The translations under genes and the position numbers were made by a program. Below, piece after piece: positions 61,005-64,000 of a stretch of 64,000 bases of DNA. Position 1 is the first letter of the stretch, and every line of letters begins with the position of its first letter. The DNA is taken from positions 6,824,501-6,888,500 of the forward strand of contig NC_008268.1 in assembly GCF_000014565.1 (NCBI RefSeq), read 5' to 3'. The notes under the pieces were generated by a model. It did not search any database and was not told the origin of the DNA. It saw nothing but the letters and a program-made list of their open reading frames with translations. Source of the DNA: Rhodococcus jostii RHA1 (GTDB lineage Bacteria; Actinomycetota; Actinomycetes; Mycobacteriales; Mycobacteriaceae).

Positions 61005-63983
61005 GTGGGCATGCGGCCCCCCGCAGGTTTACCGTCGTTGTCCAAACGCAGCCGAGTGCTGCTGGTGCTGGCGCTTGTCGTCGCGGCCCTGTTGCTGGTG
61101 GGTCCTCGGCTCATCAGTACCTACACGGACTGGTTGTGGTTCGGTGAGGTCGGATTCCGGGGTGTGTTCACCACGGTCCTGATCACCCGTCTGCTCCTCT
61201 TCCTCGTAGTCGGTGTCGTGGTCGGCGGAATCGTCTGGCTGGCACTGCTGCTCGCCTACCGTTCGCGGCCGGTTTTCGTCCCGGTGTCGGGTCCCAACGA
61301 TCCAGTGGCGCGGTACCGCACCACGGTGATGACTCGGCTGCGCCTGTTCGGCCTTGCCATTCCGATCGCGGTGGGGCTGCTCGCCGGGCTCATCGCCCAG
61401 TCCAGCTGGGTGACGGTGCAGCTGTTCGTCAACGGCGGCGCGTTCGGCGTCGCCGATCCCGAGTTCGGCCTCGACGTCGGCTTCTACACCTTCGATCTGC
61501 CGTTCTACCGTTTCGTCCTCAACTGGCTGTTCGTCGCGGTTCTGCTGGCGTTCTTCGCGAGCCTGGTGACGCACTACATCTTCGGCGGGCTGAAACTGGC
61601 GGGCCGGGGCGGGGCACTGACCAATGCGGCGCGAGTCCAGTTGGCGGTGCTCGCGGGAACGTTCATTCTCCTCAAGGCCGTCGCGTACTGGTTCGACCGT
61701 TACTCGCTGCTGTCGAGCAGCCGCAAGGAACCCACGTTCACCGGTGGTAGCTACACGGACATGAATGCGGTGCTGCAGGCGAAGCTGATCCTGCTGGCCA
61801 TCGCGGTCATCTGCGCGGGCGCCTTCTTCGCGGCGATCTTCCTGCGCGATCTGCGGATTCCCGCAATGGCGACAGCGCTTCTCGTGCTCTCCTCCATCCT
61901 GGTCGGCGCGGTGTGGCCGCTCGTGGTCGAGCAGTTCTCGGTGCGTCCCAACGCCGCCGACAAGGAGAGCGCGTACATCGAGCGGAACATCGCTGCCACG
62001 CGGCAGGCGTACGGCATTACCGACGACAAGGTCGAGTACCAGGACTATCAGGGGTATGGCACGAAGCCGCCGCGGGACGTGCCTGCCGACGTCATGACGA
62101 TCGAGAACACGCGACTGCTCGATCCGAACATCCTGTCGCGGACGTTCACCCAGCAGCAACAGTTGAAGAACTTCTACGGCTTCCCGCCGACGCTCGACAT
62201 CGACCGGTACGACATCGACGGGCAGTTGCGTGACTACATCGTCGCGGCCCGCGAGTTGTCGTCCAAGAGCCTGACGGGTAACCAGACGGATTGGATCAAC
62301 AAGCACACCGTCTACACGCACGGCAACGGACTGGTCGCAGCCCCCGCGAACCGGGTGAACGCCGCTGCCGGCGAGTCCGCGGAGGAAGCCGCCAACAGCA
62401 ACAGTGGTTACCCCGTCTACATGGTCAGCGACATCGCCTCGCAGGAGGCAGGTAATCAGGTCATTCCGGTCCAGCAGCCGCGCATCTATTACGGCGAGGT
62501 CATCGCCGACACGGACGCCGACTACGCGATCGTCGGCGGATCCGGAGGTTCGGACCCGCGCGAGTACGACACCGACACCTCGCGCTACACGTACACCGGT
62601 TCCGGGGGTGTGCCGATCGGCAACTGGTTCAACCGGCTGGCGTTCGCGGCCAAGTACACCGAGCGCAACATCCTGTTCTCCGGTGCCATCGGTTCGGATT
62701 CCAAGATCATCTACAACCGGGACCCACGGGACAGGGTCACGCACGTGGCCCCGTGGCTGACCGCGGACGGCGACTCGTACCCGGCCGTCGTCGACGGCAA
62801 GGTCGTGTGGATCGTGGATGCCTACACCACGTTGCAGGACTACCCGTACGCCCAGCGCAGTTCGCTCGACGGACTCGTCGAGGACAGCATCGACCAGAAC
62901 ACCGGCCGCCTGCTGCCCCGTAAGGAGGTGTCCTACATCCGCAACTCGGTGAAGGCCACCGTCGATGCGTACGACGGCACCGTGAAGCTCTACCAGGTGG
63001 ATCAGAACGATCCGGTGCTCGACGCATGGATGGGTGTGTTCCCGGATGCGGTTCAGCCGGCGGATTCGATTCCCGACGAACTGCGAGCGCACTTCCGCTA
63101 TCCCGAGGACCTGTTCAAGGTGCAGCGCGAGATGCTCGCCAAGTACCACGTGGACGATCCCAAGGAGTTCTTCACCAACAACGCGTTCTGGTCGGTGCCG
63201 AGCGATCCCACGATCGACACGAGCGCGAACCAGCCGCCGTACTACGTGCTGGTCGGTGATCCCGAGACCGGGAAACCGTCGTTCAATCTGACCAGCGCGA
63301 TGGTCGGTTACAGTCGCGAATTCTTGTCCGCATATCTGTCGGTGAAATCGGATCCGGAGAATTACGGCAAGTTCACGGTGCTCCAGTTGCCGACGGACAC
63401 GCAGACCCAGGGTCCGCAGCAGACGCAGAACTCGATGATCTCGGATCCACGGGTGGCGTCGGAGAGAACCCTGCTCGAGAGATCGAACAAGATTCAGTAC
63501 GGCAACCTGCTGACCTTGCCGATCGCGGACGGCGGCATCCTCTACGTCGAACCGATGTATACCGAGCGAAGTTCGACGGGTCCGAACACGTCGACGTTCC
63601 CGCAGCTGTCGCGAGTGCTGGTGAGCTACCGCGAGCCGCCGCCGAGTAACAGTGTGCGCGTCGGGTACGCCCCGACGTTGGCGCAGGCGCTCGACCAGGT
63701 GTTCGGTGCCGGCACAGGCTCGGTGGCGACGGCACCCAGTGCGGAAGAGGGGACACCTCCGGAGACCGGCACCACGCCGCCGGTCGATCAGGGTGCGGCA
63801 CCGGCGCCGACCGCCCCGGCGACGCCGCCGTCCGGCACGGATGTCTCGGCGGCCGTGGCGGAGTTGGACGCGTCGCTCGACGCCTTGACGTCGGCGCAGC
63901 GCAGCGGTGACTTCGCGGCGTACGGCGCAGCCCTTGCCCGCGTCCAGAAGGCGGTCGCCGCGTACGAGGCGATCCCGAAGTAG
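61005..63983 (+). CDS. UPF0182 large membrane protein (Rv3193c-like)
   Basis: A 992-residue protein with seven transmembrane segments in the first 330 residues (LVLALVVAALLLVGPRLI near 20; later ones to WPLVVEQF near 308) and a long extracytoplasmic domain (about 330-900) rich in Tyr, Asp and Trp. The last 90 residues hold a Pro/Ala/Thr-rich linker and a short helix ending AVAAYEAIPK. GTG at 61005 with TTGGAGTG upstream is chosen. Function is unknown. The gene ends 17 bases before the window edge, where nothing further is seen. Confidence 0.9.
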   Translation: MGMRPPAGLPSLSKRSRVLLVLALVVAALLLVGPRLISTYTDWLWFGEVGFRGVFTTVLITRLLLFLVVGVVVGGIVWLALLLAYRSRPVFVPVSGPNDPVARYRTTVMTRLRLFGLAIPIAVGLLAGLIAQSSWVTVQLFVNGGAFGVADPEFGLDVGFYTFDLPFYRFVLNWLFVAVLLAFFASLVTHYIFGGLKLAGRGGALTNAARVQLAVLAGTFILLKAVAYWFDRYSLLSSSRKEPTFTGGSYTDMNAVLQAKLILLAIAVICAGAFFAAIFLRDLRIPAMATALLVLSSILVGAVWPLVVEQFSVRPNAADKESAYIERNIAATRQAYGITDDKVEYQDYQGYGTKPPRDVPADVMTIENTRLLDPNILSRTFTQQQQLKNFYGFPPTLDIDRYDIDGQLRDYIVAARELSSKSLTGNQTDWINKHTVYTHGNGLVAAPANRVNAAAGESAEEAANSNSGYPVYMVSDIASQEAGNQVIPVQQPRIYYGEVIADTDADYAIVGGSGGSDPREYDTDTSRYTYTGSGGVPIGNWFNRLAFAAKYTERNILFSGAIGSDSKIIYNRDPRDRVTHVAPWLTADGDSYPAVVDGKVVWIVDAYTTLQDYPYAQRSSLDGLVEDSIDQNTGRLLPRKEVSYIRNSVKATVDAYDGTVKLYQVDQNDPVLDAWMGVFPDAVQPADSIPDELRAHFRYPEDLFKVQREMLAKYHVDDPKEFFTNNAFWSVPSDPTIDTSANQPPYYVLVGDPETGKPSFNLTSAMVGYSREFLSAYLSVKSDPENYGKFTVLQLPTDTQTQGPQQTQNSMISDPRVASERTLLERSNKIQYGNLLTLPIADGGILYVEPMYTERSSTGPNTSTFPQLSRVLVSYREPPPSNSVRVGYAPTLAQALDQVFGAGTGSVATAPSAEEGTPPETGTTPPVDQGAAPAPTAPATPPSGTDVSAAVAELDASLDALTSAQRSGDFAAYGAALARVQKAVAAYEAIPK

Positions 63984-64000
63984 AGGCGCTTCAACGCAGA

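Noticed and set aside
61029..63149. A 706-codon minus-strand frame opposite the UPF0182 gene
   Set aside because: Antisense shadow rich in Arg, Val, Asp and His with no domain; the plus-strand protein has clear membrane segments and full family length.

Overview
The window is high-GC actinobacterial chromosome, most consistent with Rhodococcus or a close relative in the Mycobacteriales. The evidence is gene order and protein families: much of the window is collinear, inverted, with the Mycobacterium tuberculosis segment Rv3193c to Rv3234c. Landmarks are two DesA3-type desaturases, sigH-rshA, a ribosomal bL37 gene, pdtaS, whiB1, fasR, moeZ, adnAB, mrx1, uvrD2 and whiB7. There is no rRNA, tRNA, CRISPR array, phage or insertion sequence that I can see. 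Almost all of the window is coding.

Layout. (1) 106-5949: a wax-ester-synthase/DGAT-like protein, a small DUF6912 protein, and a desaturase system made of an NADPH-linked flavin/[2Fe-2S] reductase plus two tandem membrane acyl-CoA desaturases. Two copies of a palindromic operator precede the reductase and the second desaturase. (2) 5980-9600: rsgA-aroA, an SRAP/HMCES-type DNA-protein crosslink sensor and a YbaK-type deacylase. (3) 9779-16670: sigH-rshA, bL37, a biotinylated carrier domain protein, pdtaS, whiB1, a lipid-kinase family protein, a small membrane protein, a GNAT enzyme, a histidine phosphatase and a ParA-like ATPase. (4) 16642-19865: an accessory redox module (SDR, flavodoxin-fold quinone reductase, GlxA/AraC regulator, VOC protein) that interrupts the mycobacterial gene order. 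(5) 19875-28478: membrane-anchored beta-propeller protein, rhlE, ferritin-like protein, TB9.4-like protein, fasR, a DUF3152 metalloprotease, moeZ and a TIGR02569 protein. (6) 28475-41658: a second accessory insertion. It holds a GntR regulator with an MFS carrier, a nitrite-assimilation cluster (narK, nirB, nirD, a HemD-like/winged-helix fusion, a sirohydrochlorin chelatase), a MobA-MoeA fusion, a MocR regulator and a secreted lipase. (7) 41672-60850: return to the conserved order, with an alkyltransferase-like protein, lipV-like hydrolase, adnA-adnB, DoxX-like protein, K+ channel, nudC-like gene, mrx1, uvrD2, whiB7, an ABC1 kinase, a ThiF-like protein, a DUF2342 protein, a PDZ/Lon-like protease and a PPA1309 protein. 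(8) 61005-63983: a large UPF0182 membrane protein.

How it works together. Several stress circuits are visible. SigH-type promoters of identical geometry (GGAAnA, 17 bases, GTT) lie before sigH, moeZ and mrx1, tying the thiol-stress sigma factor to mycoredoxin and sulfur transfer. whiB7 has an AT-rich activator element, a promoter, an upstream reading frame and an attenuator-like hairpin. GlnR-like half sites flank the nitrite cluster. A CRP-like site lies before whiB1. Many genes begin exactly 7-8 bases after a TAnnnT -10 box, so leaderless transcripts appear common. Nothing in the window looks like a wholly new multi-gene system. The most promising leads are the desaturase operator, the SigH isoform and promoters, an atypical acyltransferase active site, a nudC-like gene without zinc cysteines, and two likely CTG-initiated genes.
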